A stretch of DNA of 12,181 nt, taken from Promethearchaeota archaeon. Lineage in GTDB: Archaea > Asgardarchaeota > Lokiarchaeia > Sigynarchaeales > SOKP01. The notes beneath the pieces are model-generated. The model was not told the origin of the DNA. It was given only the letters and a program-made list of their open reading frames with translations, and made no database searches. Position numbers and translations under genes: made by a program. Numbering within the stretch: the stretch's first letter is position 1; the number at the start of each line of letters is the position of its first letter. Shown here piece by piece: positions 1 through 6,770 of this stretch. Location: assembly GCA_014730295.1 (NCBI GenBank), contig WJIN01000357.1, positions 1-12,181 on the forward strand. The letters are read 5' to 3'.

Positions 1-189
1 CTTAAGAATTGGATTCTAAATCTACCCATCATTTATCAATTTGATATCTTCAGTATCTAAGGAAGTAATTTTTTTCTATTAATTGTTATTCTTTTCACCT
101 CCGACATTATTTTCAATATTTTCTTTTTATTTAATCTCAATACTCCTTGAAAATGGGTTGTGTTTCATTTTTCCCAGATCTATTATAGC

Positions 190-230
190 TCATAAATTAA
201 GGTAATAAATATTTTGAAATCATAAATTAA
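190..230 (+). repeat. 11-bp direct repeat in Nudix promoter region
   Basis: TCATAAATTAA occurs at 190-200 and again at 220-230, exactly 30 bp apart, just upstream of the Nudix start at 239. The unit is A+T-only apart from one C, so chance is possible in this composition, but the match is perfect and close to the start. It may be a regulator-binding pair or two alternative TATA-like elements. Confidence 0.4.
203..211 (+). promoter_or_regulatory. Putative TATA box of Nudix gene
   Basis: TAATAAATA is centred about 32 nt before the ATG at 239, which would place transcription initiation within a few bases of the start codon. The whole region is AT-rich and the first repeat copy at 191-200 is an alternative, so the choice is tentative. 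Confidence 0.3.
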
Positions 231-238
231 ATAAGATT

Positions 239-649
239 ATGAAAAATGAACATTCAGTAGCAGCTATTGTTTATAATAAGGATGAATACCTTCTTTTAAA
301 ATATGAGATGGGGCATTGGGGGCTTGTGAAAGGTAATGTAGAAAACGATGAAAACGAGAAACAAACCATCATAAGAGAATTGGAGGAGGAAACGGGGATT
401 AATGATGCCCAAATAATTGAGGGATTTCGGGAAAATTACGAATATTATTACAAATTTAAAGGAAATCTAATCCATAAAACAGTTAATTGTCTCCTTATTG
501 AATCAAATGAAAAAGATGTTAAGCTAAGCTACGAACATACAGATTATGAATGGCTTCCCTATGATAGGGCTTTAGAGAGATTAAGTCATGAAAATACACA
601 ACAAATATTAGCAAGAGCAAAAAATTTTATTTCAAATCAGGGAGCTTAA
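239..649 (+). CDS. Nudix hydrolase, Ap4A-hydrolase-like
   Basis: This 136-residue protein is a single Nudix domain. The Nudix box is complete at residues 32-54: G32, E38, then R46-E47-L48, E50-E51, G53 and I54, matching GX5EX7REUXEEXGU, whose glutamates bind the Mg2+ that drives pyrophosphate hydrolysis. The preceding GHWGLVKG (25-32) resembles the GHWxxPKG segment of bis(5'-nucleosyl)-tetraphosphatases (NUDT2 type), so hydrolysis of Ap4A or a similar nucleotide is the best guess; a MutT-like clean-up role cannot be excluded. There is no signal peptide or membrane segment, so it should be cytosolic. No Shine-Dalgarno sequence precedes the ATG, while an AT-rich TATA-like stretch lies about 32 nt upstream, suggesting a leaderless mRNA. 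The gene converges on the GTPase-kinase gene with a 10-nt gap. The family call is firm; the substrate is inferred. Confidence 0.93.
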   Translation: MKNEHSVAAIVYNKDEYLLLKYEMGHWGLVKGNVENDENEKQTIIRELEEETGINDAQIIEGFRENYEYYYKFKGNLIHKTVNCLLIESNEKDVKLSYEHTDYEWLPYDRALERLSHENTQQILARAKNFISNQGA

Positions 650-659
650 ATTGTAGATT

Positions 660-3161
660 TTAGGCCTCAGGAATTAACACAATAAACACGCATCCCTTTC
701 TGTAATCAGTTTTTACCTTATCTTCAATCCAGATTTTGCCCCCGAATTTCTCTAAGATATTTTTTACAAGGGATAATCCAATATCCATAGCTCTGCCACC
801 TTTCTCTCGTTCATATTGGCCCTCAAAAACGATATCTTTTCTATGCTCTGGGATTCCGATACCATTGTCAATAAATTCCAATTGAATGTAAGGTTTTTCT
901 TCAATAATAGTTCTTTTTATCATAATTTGAACTATAATTTGACGATTTTCATTATATTTTATCGCATTTAAAATAAGACATTCAAATACGTCATATAAGT
1001 ATTCATTTGCCAGTACCATGAATTTTTCCTTTGGAGAATTGATTTCAATATCAATATTCTTTTCGGCAAATTTTTTATATATTGATTGAATTGCAGCGTC
1101 TAAGACATCATCAATGCTCGTGGGGGTTAATCTCATCTGAATATCATCGATTTTTGATAGTTTCCTCACGTTTTTGACCAAATTAGCTCCCCTTATGACT
1201 TGGTCTTTTATAATTTCTGAAATATCTTTAATCTCTCCTAATCTATATGGATTATTTATATACAGAGAAAAGAGTTCTATTGATGATTGAATGTTATTTA
1301 GAATATTATTCATATCATGAGTAAATAGATCACGATAAAAATTTGCACTGTTATAGGCTTCCTTGTATTTACTGAGAGCATCCTTGAGGGCCTCTTCTGA
1401 ACGCTTCCGTTCTGTAATATCCCTAACAATACATTGAATTATATTTTGTCCTCCAATTTGGATTTCATTTGCATTGACCTCAACGGGGATTTTTTTGTTG
1501 TTAGAATTTAATATGACCATATTAATTGGTGGAGCATTCTCTGTCTTAATTTGCTCGATAATATTCTTCCTTATTTCAGAATAATCTTCAATAAATCCAA
1601 TTTGACTTGCATGGCGCCCAATAATTTCTCTATCCTCCATTAAAAATAGTTTTTCCGCTTGTTCATTTGCATCTATTACAATACTTGTATCTCTATCCAG
1701 AATTAATATGGCATCTGTCGCAGCTTTGAATAATGCTTGATATCGTAATTCTGCTAATCGCAAAGCTTGAACAGAAGGTTGGAGGGAATTTATCTTTTTT
1801 AAAAGCGCATCATGAATAGATTTGAGGGCTAATTTAACCTTGATTTTATCATCATAATATTGTTTAATCTTATCAAATTTTTTAAAAATAAAGTTAGTTA
1901 TTTGTCTTATGATTGCTCGTGGAATTTTTTCATTGAAAAACACAATAAGAGCCAAGGGTAGTTGTCCTCCTCGAATCTTCTCATCGGGTATCCAATCGAA
2001 ATGGATTGATGCATTCGCGTTTATGTTTGTAAATGGTAAAATAAATGAGACTTTCCGAAATTTTTCATCACCAAATACAAACTGAGAGATGGAAAAGCAT
2101 TTTATAGCAAGTAAATCTGGGTCTTCAAATTCATTATCGGGAAAGGTAGAGACAATTTTTACGCCCTCATCTTCATCCCATTTTGAAAATATTAAACCTA
2201 CTTCAATTGATTCTTTCGATTTATTTTCGCTTCTTAATTGCAAAGATAACCAATTAAACGCATCTTCTATACCTTCTCCCGTAAGTCCACTAGTCAAATA
2301 TATTTTATATTCAGGATTTTGTAGCTCATCGACTTTTAATTTAGTTGCTAAATATTCTTTATCAATTTCCATCAAATCTATTTTATTAAACAATAATAGA
2401 AGAGGAAGTTTTGACATGTCTGGCATGCTTGCCACGCTGTGGAGGAAATCAGCCGCCTCTTTAAATCTTTCTTTATCCGTAATATCAACGACAAATACTA
2501 ACGCATCTTGGTTTTTTAGATGAGGTTTCCAGAGGTCTTTTAGTTTTCCTTGTCCTGGGGCATCATAGGTCATAATGGACATATTGTTTACAAATATTCG
2601 AGAAATGCTCACGTCGGTGGTCGGTGTGGGATTCTTATTGACAGAGTTCTGCAAATCCTTAACGATGGTCGTTTTACCGGCTTTAGATAGTCCATAAATA
2701 AATATTTTAGCTTCGGGACGCTTTAAAAGGATGCTTTCTTTTGGAAAATATTCATAGAATATAAAAAATAGCTTCTTTATCTCTTCATATTTTACCCTAC
2801 TTCCCTCATATACATCTGAGTCTATATAAAATGCTTTATATGCGTTCTTAATGCTTTTTAATTCTTTTGAAAATCTTTCCAAAATATCTTGAGATAAGTT
2901 GAGGTTGATTTCGTTGCTTTTATCCGTAAGAATTGAAATGAGTAACAATTCTCTATTTCCTCTTCCATATTCACTTAAAATTTCAAACAACAAGTTAACG
3001 CTTTTCAGTTCCTTAAAAGAATGAGCAAAAAACCCTACTTCATAGAGATCCATAAGATCGGGAATGGAATCTAAATCTGAATCCTCCATTGATTCTGGTG
3101 CCTTTAAAAAGATTTTTGGACCATACCAATTATTAAAATGGGAGAGGATTAAAATCTTCAT
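660..3161 (-). CDS. Arf-like GTPase / PAS / histidine kinase fusion
   Basis: This 833-residue soluble protein joins a small GTPase to a sensor histidine kinase. Residues 1-145 are a mixed alpha/beta segment starting with a longin-like strand and YGPK loop. Residues 150-310 are an Arf-type GTPase: P-loop GLSKAGKTT (157-165), switch I PTTDVS (180-185), DAPGQ (200-204) with the catalytic Gln kept, NKID (259-262) and TSG (290-292). Residues 319-440 form another longin-like segment. A PAS domain follows (about 472-583), ending in the usual DITERK junction. The kinase core has H615 in an HDMNN box typical of archaeal kinases, N-box N732, G1 DNGIGIP (765-771) and a G2 loop with only its last Gly-Leu conserved (795-796). 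There are no membrane spans, receiver domain or nearby response regulator. The ATG follows a weak GTGA and a TATA box. The natural reading is GTP-state control of phosphorylation; that coupling is inferred. Domain calls are strong except the longin-like ones. Confidence 0.93.
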   Translation of the reverse strand: MKILILSHFNNWYGPKIFLKAPESMEDSDLDSIPDLMDLYEVGFFAHSFKELKSVNLLFEILSEYGRGNRELLLISILTDKSNEINLNLSQDILERFSKELKSIKNAYKAFYIDSDVYEGSRVKYEEIKKLFFIFYEYFPKESILLKRPEAKIFIYGLSKAGKTTIVKDLQNSVNKNPTPTTDVSISRIFVNNMSIMTYDAPGQGKLKDLWKPHLKNQDALVFVVDITDKERFKEAADFLHSVASMPDMSKLPLLLLFNKIDLMEIDKEYLATKLKVDELQNPEYKIYLTSGLTGEGIEDAFNWLSLQLRSENKSKESIEVGLIFSKWDEDEGVKIVSTFPDNEFEDPDLLAIKCFSISQFVFGDEKFRKVSFILPFTNINANASIHFDWIPDEKIRGGQLPLALIVFFNEKIPRAIIRQITNFIFKKFDKIKQYYDDKIKVKLALKSIHDALLKKINSLQPSVQALRLAELRYQALFKAATDAILILDRDTSIVIDANEQAEKLFLMEDREIIGRHASQIGFIEDYSEIRKNIIEQIKTENAPPINMVILNSNNKKIPVEVNANEIQIGGQNIIQCIVRDITERKRSEEALKDALSKYKEAYNSANFYRDLFTHDMNNILNNIQSSIELFSLYINNPYRLGEIKDISEIIKDQVIRGANLVKNVRKLSKIDDIQMRLTPTSIDDVLDAAIQSIYKKFAEKNIDIEINSPKEKFMVLANEYLYDVFECLILNAIKYNENRQIIVQIMIKRTIIEEKPYIQLEFIDNGIGIPEHRKDIVFEGQYEREKGGRAMDIGLSLVKNILEKFGGKIWIEDKVKTDYRKGCVFIVLIPEA

Positions 3162-3204
3162 AACTTTTCACTTCAATTATGTAAAAAGTAAATAAAAGTG
3201 AATT

Positions 3205-3212
3205 TATTTAAA
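3205..3212 (-). promoter_or_regulatory. TATA box of GTPase-kinase gene
   Basis: Read on the minus strand, TTTAAATA lies about 47 nt before the kinase ATG at 3161. Archaeal spacing would put the transcript start near 3181-3184, leaving a leader of about 20 nt that contains a GTGA, a partial Shine-Dalgarno match, shortly before the start codon. Confidence 0.5.
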
Positions 3213-3231
3213 CATTTTTTTTAGCATAAGC

Positions 3232-3255
3232 TTAAGAAAGCCATTTTTTTCTTAA
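3232..3255. promoter_or_regulatory. Dyad between two divergent promoters
   Basis: TTAAGAAA (3232-3239) and TTTCTTAA (3248-3255) form a perfect 8-bp inverted repeat with an 8-bp spacer. Its centre near 3243.5 lies almost midway between the kinase TATA box (3205-3212) and the membrane-protein TATA box (3285-3292). Such a position suits a dimeric regulator acting on both genes. No protein is known to bind it, and the arms are AT-rich. Confidence 0.4.
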
Positions 3256-3284
3256 ATTATTCAAAGAAAAGGATTATTTTAATG

Positions 3285-3292
3285 TTATAAAT
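3285..3292 (+). promoter_or_regulatory. TATA box of HGSNAT-like membrane protein gene
   Basis: TTATAAAT is centred about 48 nt before the ATG at 3337. The expected transcript start is near 3313-3317, giving a short leader of about 20 nt. No clear Shine-Dalgarno sequence precedes the ATG. Confidence 0.5.
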
Positions 3293-3336
3293 CGTTATTC
3301 TACCTAATTTGCTGATTACACGTTGTATCCTTAAAA

Positions 3337-4299
3337 ATGGAGATAAGAACAAGTAAGAGATACCTCAGTATAGATGTGTTTAAAGGTTTAATTATCTTGG
3401 CTATGGTGTTTGTAAATACACTCTCTATATTTGATAATGTCCCGTTTTGGACTAAACATGCCCCCGATTACTCACTAACCTATGTAGATTTAATCGCACC
3501 GTTATTCATTTTTATGATGGCCTTAAATTCTAATCTCTCCTTTGAGAAGAGAATTGAGCGAGATGGTAAACGAAAAACCTATTTCCACTTTATAAAACGA
3601 TACTTGATCATCCTAGGAATAGGTCTTCTATTAACTCTAAACCCAGAGTCAGAATCCCTTATTAGATGGGGCATACTACAAGTACTCGGGGTAGCTGGAC
3701 TTATTCTTACTGTTTTCATTAAATTCCGAACCGAAATACAGATTGCTATAGGAATTTTATTCATTTTGTTTCATCAACTTATTGTTTTGTATTTTTTTGG
3801 AGATTATATCTATGATGCTATTGAAGGAGGGTTTTTTAGCTCTCTCGGCTGGGGGGCACTCATTTTACTCTCATCGGCAATTACTACACATTTTTTAAAA
3901 AAAGAGATGAATTATTATTTCATACTAGGGGGAATTATCTCTATTGGTATTGGATTTATCACCTCGTTCATATGGGGTTTTAGCAGGTTTCGTATTAATT
4001 TGCCTTTCGTATTTTTAAGTGTTGGGTTTGCTTCATTGTTATATTATGTTTTCTATTTAACATTCGACGTATGGGTAAATGATTTTAATTTTTTCAATCA
4101 AGACAATTTTTTAAGTATCACGGGAAAAAATGCGTTAATTCTCTTTATCTCCCATATTCTTTTCATAAATATAATTTATTACATTATTCCGCTCAATATA
4201 GACACTTGGATTGTTTTTATCATGGGATTCTTAAATGTAATAGTGATCTGGGCAATTTCCTATTTTCTACATAAAGCTGAAATCTATATTATTGTATGA
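3337..4299 (+). CDS. HGSNAT/YeiB-like multi-pass membrane protein (DUF1624/DUF5009 type)
   Basis: This 320-residue protein is almost entirely membrane-embedded, with about eight to ten hydrophobic spans beginning at residues 13-30. Its opening R-x-x-SIDVFKGLIIL-x-M (8-23) is the hallmark of the heparan-alpha-glucosaminide N-acetyltransferase-like superfamily. H41, followed by a DLIAPLFIF segment (51-59), sits where the acetyl-transfer histidine lies in human HGSNAT. GILQ (112-115) and GKNALILFISH (263-273) also match family positions. The family uses acetyl-CoA or related donors to acylate sugars across membranes, so a role in modifying a cell-surface glycan or lipid headgroup is plausible, but no substrate can be read here. 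It is shorter than HGSNAT, as is common for prokaryotic members. It shares a 175-bp divergent intergenic region with the kinase fusion, and a T6 run directly follows the stop. Confidence 0.85.
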   Translation: MEIRTSKRYLSIDVFKGLIILAMVFVNTLSIFDNVPFWTKHAPDYSLTYVDLIAPLFIFMMALNSNLSFEKRIERDGKRKTYFHFIKRYLIILGIGLLLTLNPESESLIRWGILQVLGVAGLILTVFIKFRTEIQIAIGILFILFHQLIVLYFFGDYIYDAIEGGFFSSLGWGALILLSSAITTHFLKKEMNYYFILGGIISIGIGFITSFIWGFSRFRINLPFVFLSVGFASLLYYVFYLTFDVWVNDFNFFNQDNFLSITGKNALILFISHILFINIIYYIIPLNIDTWIVFIMGFLNVIVIWAISYFLHKAEIYIIV

Positions 4300-4300
4300 T

Positions 4301-4308
4301 CTTTTTTC
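4301..4308 (+). terminator. T-tract terminator of membrane protein gene
   Basis: A run of six T residues (4302-4307) flanked by C begins two bases after the TGA stop. Archaeal RNA polymerase commonly terminates at such tracts without a hairpin. T runs are frequent in this AT-rich DNA, so confidence is moderate. Confidence 0.4.
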
Positions 4309-4437
4309 TAACTTTCCTAAAAATGTAGAAAATCGGTATTGAATTTACTTTTTTCAAAAATTATTGTGTGTATCACTATCACATAAAAGGAAAAAAAAGA
4401 TCTTCTTTTTAGGGTTATTCTTTTTTTACAAATTAAA

Positions 4438-4442
4438 GAGGT
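4438..4442 (+). promoter_or_regulatory. Shine-Dalgarno site of the 87-residue orphan
   Basis: GAGGT ends 7 nt before the ATG at 4450 and complements the archaeal 16S rRNA 3' tail. It is the clearest ribosome-binding site in the window, where most genes have none, and it supports this start codon and the reality of the small gene. Confidence 0.5.
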
Positions 4443-4449
4443 TAAGAAT

Positions 4450-4713
4450 ATGTTTAAATCAAAAATGTCAATGGATTTAACTGAGAAAGCTCTAAATAAT
4501 TTCGATAATATCAAGGAAGCTATTAAGGGAATTTATGAGATATTTAAGATTACTCTTCCCGATAAAGATTGTTATTTTAAATTAGGTGTTGATAATATCA
4601 CCGCACTCTATCAGAATATTTTAGAATTAGCCTCAAATGAGACTGGATTAAAAGAAATAATGGAAAAAGTGCAGAACTCCGAAATCGAGCTAGATATTCC
4701 CCTAGATATTTAA
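4450..4713 (+). CDS. Hypothetical small protein, 87 aa
   Basis: I do not recognise this protein. It is a small, acidic, predominantly helical chain: helix-forming stretches cover about residues 8-34 (TEKALNNFDNIKEAIKGIYEI) and 50-78, separated by a short segment with a single Cys (43). It ends in alternating acidic and hydrophobic residues (IELDIPLDI). It has no membrane span, signal peptide or metal-ligand pattern. The case for a real gene is a well-placed GAGGT ribosome-binding site, an unbroken frame and an ordinary composition. It lies 150 bp downstream of the membrane-protein gene and converges with the Ogg2 gene across 44 bp; a T5 run at 4735-4739 could end its transcript. No function is proposed. 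Confidence 0.65.
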   Translation: MFKSKMSMDLTEKALNNFDNIKEAIKGIYEIFKITLPDKDCYFKLGVDNITALYQNILELASNETGLKEIMEKVQNSEIELDIPLDI

Positions 4714-4757
4714 ATGTGGAATATTTCCCCCTCCTTTTTAACACTAATACCTAATAA

Positions 4758-5381
4758 TTACTTTAAGATTTTACCTGTTTCTAAATACCATAAATATAGG
4801 TCTAATTCTGCCATATTTAAATCTAAACGCTCTCCTAATTCTTTAAGAGTCTTCTCTATCGAAAGATATTTTTTTTTGGTCATCGTTTTTGGGCGCTCCA
4901 CTAATCCATGCCGTTCGAGTAAATCAACAATATGAAAATCAATGATTGCATAATCGTTATAGCCAATATTTCTAAGAAAATGACTTCCTTCCTTATAACC
5001 GAGACCTTTAATGTGCTTGACTATCCAGGATCGCAATTCATGTCCTTCGAATTTCGAAAGTGCTTCTTCTAATTCGGATATATATTGTCTAGATTCTGCG
5101 ATATAATTTGCTCTAATATTGGGAAATCGGTATCCCAAGGTTTTGAAAGTTGCCGAAAGTTCATCTTCAGAAAGACTGAGGAAATCTTTTCCTATTGTTT
5201 CATGAATTTCGATGCATCGGTCTGCGGGGCAATTTGCTGTCATAATACAGAAACACATCTCCTGGAAGATTGTTTCAGCATCTTTTTCTTGAAATTGTCT
5301 AAATTCTTCTATCCGTTGATCTACAACTGTCTTTATTTCACTATTTTTAAGATCCTCAATCTGACTTATCAGCTCATTCAT
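4758..5381 (-). CDS. ogg: 8-oxoguanine DNA glycosylase/AP lyase, Ogg2 family
   Basis: This 207-residue enzyme removes 8-oxoguanine from DNA and then cleaves the abasic site by beta-elimination. It belongs to the helix-hairpin-helix glycosylases: the HhH motif spans about 121-141 (KGLGYKEGSHFLRNIGY), with catalytic Lys K130 forming the Schiff base, and AIIDFH (145-150) supplies catalytic Asp D148. An arginine usually follows that Asp; here it is Phe149. The length equals that of the Methanocaldococcus jannaschii enzyme, and the chain ends in Lys207; a terminal lysine is reported to help Ogg2 enzymes tell 8-oxoguanine from guanine. There is no upstream Shine-Dalgarno sequence, and a TATA box about 25 nt before the ATG implies a leaderless mRNA. 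The gene is divergent from the PfkB gene. Family assignment is strong. Confidence 0.93.
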   Translation of the reverse strand: MNELISQIEDLKNSEIKTVVDQRIEEFRQFQEKDAETIFQEMCFCIMTANCPADRCIEIHETIGKDFLSLSEDELSATFKTLGYRFPNIRANYIAESRQYISELEEALSKFEGHELRSWIVKHIKGLGYKEGSHFLRNIGYNDYAIIDFHIVDLLERHGLVERPKTMTKKKYLSIEKTLKELGERLDLNMAELDLYLWYLETGKILK

Positions 5382-5400
5382 CTTTTTCGCTAATATTTCA

Positions 5401-5410
5401 TTATATTTTA
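5401..5410 (-). promoter_or_regulatory. TATA box of Ogg2 gene
   Basis: On the minus strand TAAAATATAA is centred about 25 nt before the ATG at 5381, the spacing expected if transcription begins at or next to the start codon. The lack of a ribosome-binding site in the intervening bases agrees with a leaderless message. Confidence 0.45.
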
Positions 5411-5485
5411 GGCTGTTCCTTTATTTTTGTAAGTTTGACTATTTTAAATTCAATTGCGAATAATTCTCTTGAGCACTCATAATAG

Positions 5486-5495
5486 TTTTAAAAAA
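5486..5495 (+). promoter_or_regulatory. Putative TATA box of PfkB kinase gene
   Basis: TTTTAAAAAA, matching the archaeal TTTAWA-type core, is centred about 47 nt before the ATG at 5538. A start of transcription near 5516 would leave a leader of about 20 nt. Confidence 0.35.
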
Positions 5496-5537
5496 TACTT
5501 TCTTAGATAATATATTACTAAATAGGTTTAGGCTAAA

Positions 5538-6548
5538 ATGAACACTTCCCAAAAACAAAAAATAATTGTTCTTGGCTCCCTCGCCTTTGATTACATAATG
5601 GGATTTAATGAGAATTTTATTAATGCTGTCTCAATTGACCATAAGAGGGAAGAATATCAATCTACGATAACGGCCAATTCACGAATTAAACATTTTGGAG
5701 GGACCGCTGGAAATATTACCTATAATTTAGGTTTATTGAAAATTGGACGCGTGTCTCTAATAGGCTCCGTGGGTGGAGATTTTGAAAGTTTAGGTTATAA
5801 AGATCATATTACTCTTTTCGGTAATGTGGACCTCGGAGTGGATATACACGAAGATGATTATACAGCAGCTTGTTATATTGTAAACGATGTAAAGGCGAAC
5901 CAGATGATCATATTTCATGGAGGCGCGCTAGATAAATGTAAGGATATCGATTTAAGAGAAAAAATCCCTGACCCAGAAAATTATTTGTATGCGATTAATT
6001 CGACTCAGAGTGTGGATGCGATGGTTAATTTCGCTGACCAATTGTTCAAATTAGGAATTCCAATTATATTCGACCCCGGACAAGTCACACCCTTATTTCC
6101 AAAGGCTTTATTGATAGAAACTATCGAGAAATCTGAGATTTTAATTGGGAATAAGCATGAGATAAAGCAAATGACAGAAAAGTCTAATATGCCCAAAGAT
6201 GAGTTAATCAACCTCGTGAGAGCTATAATAACAACCAAAGGAGAAGCGGGCTCTGAATTGATGTATAAAGACCAAGAGGGACGAGTTTATACTATTGAAA
6301 TCCCGATCGTTCGACCGAAAGAGATTAATGATACTACTGGTGCAGGAGACGGCTATAGAGCAGGGATTTTAACTGGATTGATGCTCGATCTTACCTTAAT
6401 CGATGCGTGTAGATTGGGATCCGTTCTTGCATCATTTGTCATTGAGACTATTGGGGCTCAAACTCATAAATACGATATTTCAGATGTTCGCAAACGATTT
6501 TTGGATGCTTATAGCTATATTCCAAAAGAAATAGAAGCCATTAAATAA
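5538..6548 (+). CDS. PfkB-family sugar/nucleoside kinase
   Basis: This 336-residue protein is a ribokinase-fold kinase that phosphorylates a sugar or nucleoside hydroxyl with ATP. The N-terminal strand VLGSLAFDYI (11-20) carries the substrate-contacting Asp. The first PfkB signature region is FGGTAGNITYNL (53-64). NKHE (205-208) is the Mg2+-associated NxxE motif. The second signature, DTTGAGDGYRAG (265-276), holds catalytic base D271 and the GAGD anion hole; the usual alanine after the Asp is Gly272. FDPGQ (178-182) is shared with archaeal nucleoside kinases such as MJ0406 from memory, so adenosine or another nucleoside is a likelier substrate than fructose phosphate, though this is inference. 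It is cytosolic and of typical length. It is divergent from Ogg2 and is followed by two T runs likely to end transcription. Confidence 0.92.
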   Translation: MNTSQKQKIIVLGSLAFDYIMGFNENFINAVSIDHKREEYQSTITANSRIKHFGGTAGNITYNLGLLKIGRVSLIGSVGGDFESLGYKDHITLFGNVDLGVDIHEDDYTAACYIVNDVKANQMIIFHGGALDKCKDIDLREKIPDPENYLYAINSTQSVDAMVNFADQLFKLGIPIIFDPGQVTPLFPKALLIETIEKSEILIGNKHEIKQMTEKSNMPKDELINLVRAIITTKGEAGSELMYKDQEGRVYTIEIPIVRPKEINDTTGAGDGYRAGILTGLMLDLTLIDACRLGSVLASFVIETIGAQTHKYDISDVRKRFLDAYSYIPKEIEAIK

Positions 6549-6565
6549 AAATTTGACAAGCTAAA

Positions 6566-6580
6566 TTTTTCTCATTTTTT
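6566..6580 (+). terminator. T-run terminator after PfkB kinase gene
   Basis: T5 (6566-6570) and T6 (6575-6580) lie 18-32 nt after the TAA stop. Paired T runs without a hairpin are typical of archaeal intrinsic termination. The second run touches the first copy of the 12-bp direct repeat. Confidence 0.4.
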
Positions 6581-6604
6581 ACACACAAAGGATTTACACA
6601 CAAA
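6578..6604. repeat. Tandem 12-bp direct repeat TTTACACACAAA
   Basis: Two perfect copies of TTTACACACAAA lie at 6578-6589 and 6593-6604, separated by three bases, giving a 15-bp period. The unit is richer in C than the surrounding DNA, which makes chance less likely than for AT-only repeats. It sits in the 222-bp gap before the 100-residue orphan, about 130 bp upstream of that gene's TATA box. Confidence 0.6.
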
Positions 6605-6668
6605 TCCGTGAAATATGAAGCTATTTGGATAAGATTCTTTCATATAAATGTTAATAAGTTATAGTTGT

Positions 6669-6684
6669 TTGTTGCGTTGTTGCG
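6669..6684. repeat. Tandem 8-bp duplication TTGTTGCG
   Basis: TTGTTGCG is present twice head to tail at 6669-6676 and 6677-6684, followed by a C5/A10 tract (6690-6703). It is the most G+C-containing patch of this intergenic region and lies about 50 bp upstream of the TATA box at 6733, a position where archaeal activators commonly bind. Replication slippage is the simplest origin. Confidence 0.55.
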
Positions 6685-6732
6685 AACACCCCCAAAAAAA
6701 AAATTTCTTTTAATAACATTTTTTATTTGTGG

Positions 6733-6740
6733 TATATAAG
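6733..6740 (+). promoter_or_regulatory. TATA box of the 100-residue orphan
   Basis: TATATAAG, a near-ideal archaeal TATA box, is centred about 34 nt before the ATG at 6771. Transcription would begin within roughly ten bases of the start codon, consistent with the absence of a Shine-Dalgarno sequence. This is one of the best-looking promoters in the window. Confidence 0.55.
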
Positions 6741-6770
6741 TTGCATTTTCCACTAAGATATTAATTACCT

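Noticed and set aside
2089..2523. Plus-strand open frame inside the GTPase-kinase gene
   Set aside because: It lies opposite the GTPase domain, whose motifs are all intact on the minus strand; the product is low-complexity Ser/Asn-rich with no recognisable domain.
239..5381. Oxidised-guanine (GO) defence island of Nudix plus Ogg2
   Set aside because: The two genes are 4 kb apart, on different strands and separated by unrelated genes, and the Nudix protein looks more Ap4A-hydrolase-like than MutT-like.
5407..5534. Repeat of TTTAGGCT at 5407-5414 and 5527-5534 in the Ogg2/PfkB intergenic region
   Set aside because: Only eight bases, 120 bp apart, without dyad symmetry or a consistent position relative to the two promoters; chance is likely.
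6578..6684. CRISPR-like array
   Set aside because: There are only two copies of each of two different short repeats, spaced by 3 and 0 bases, with no spacers and no cas genes.
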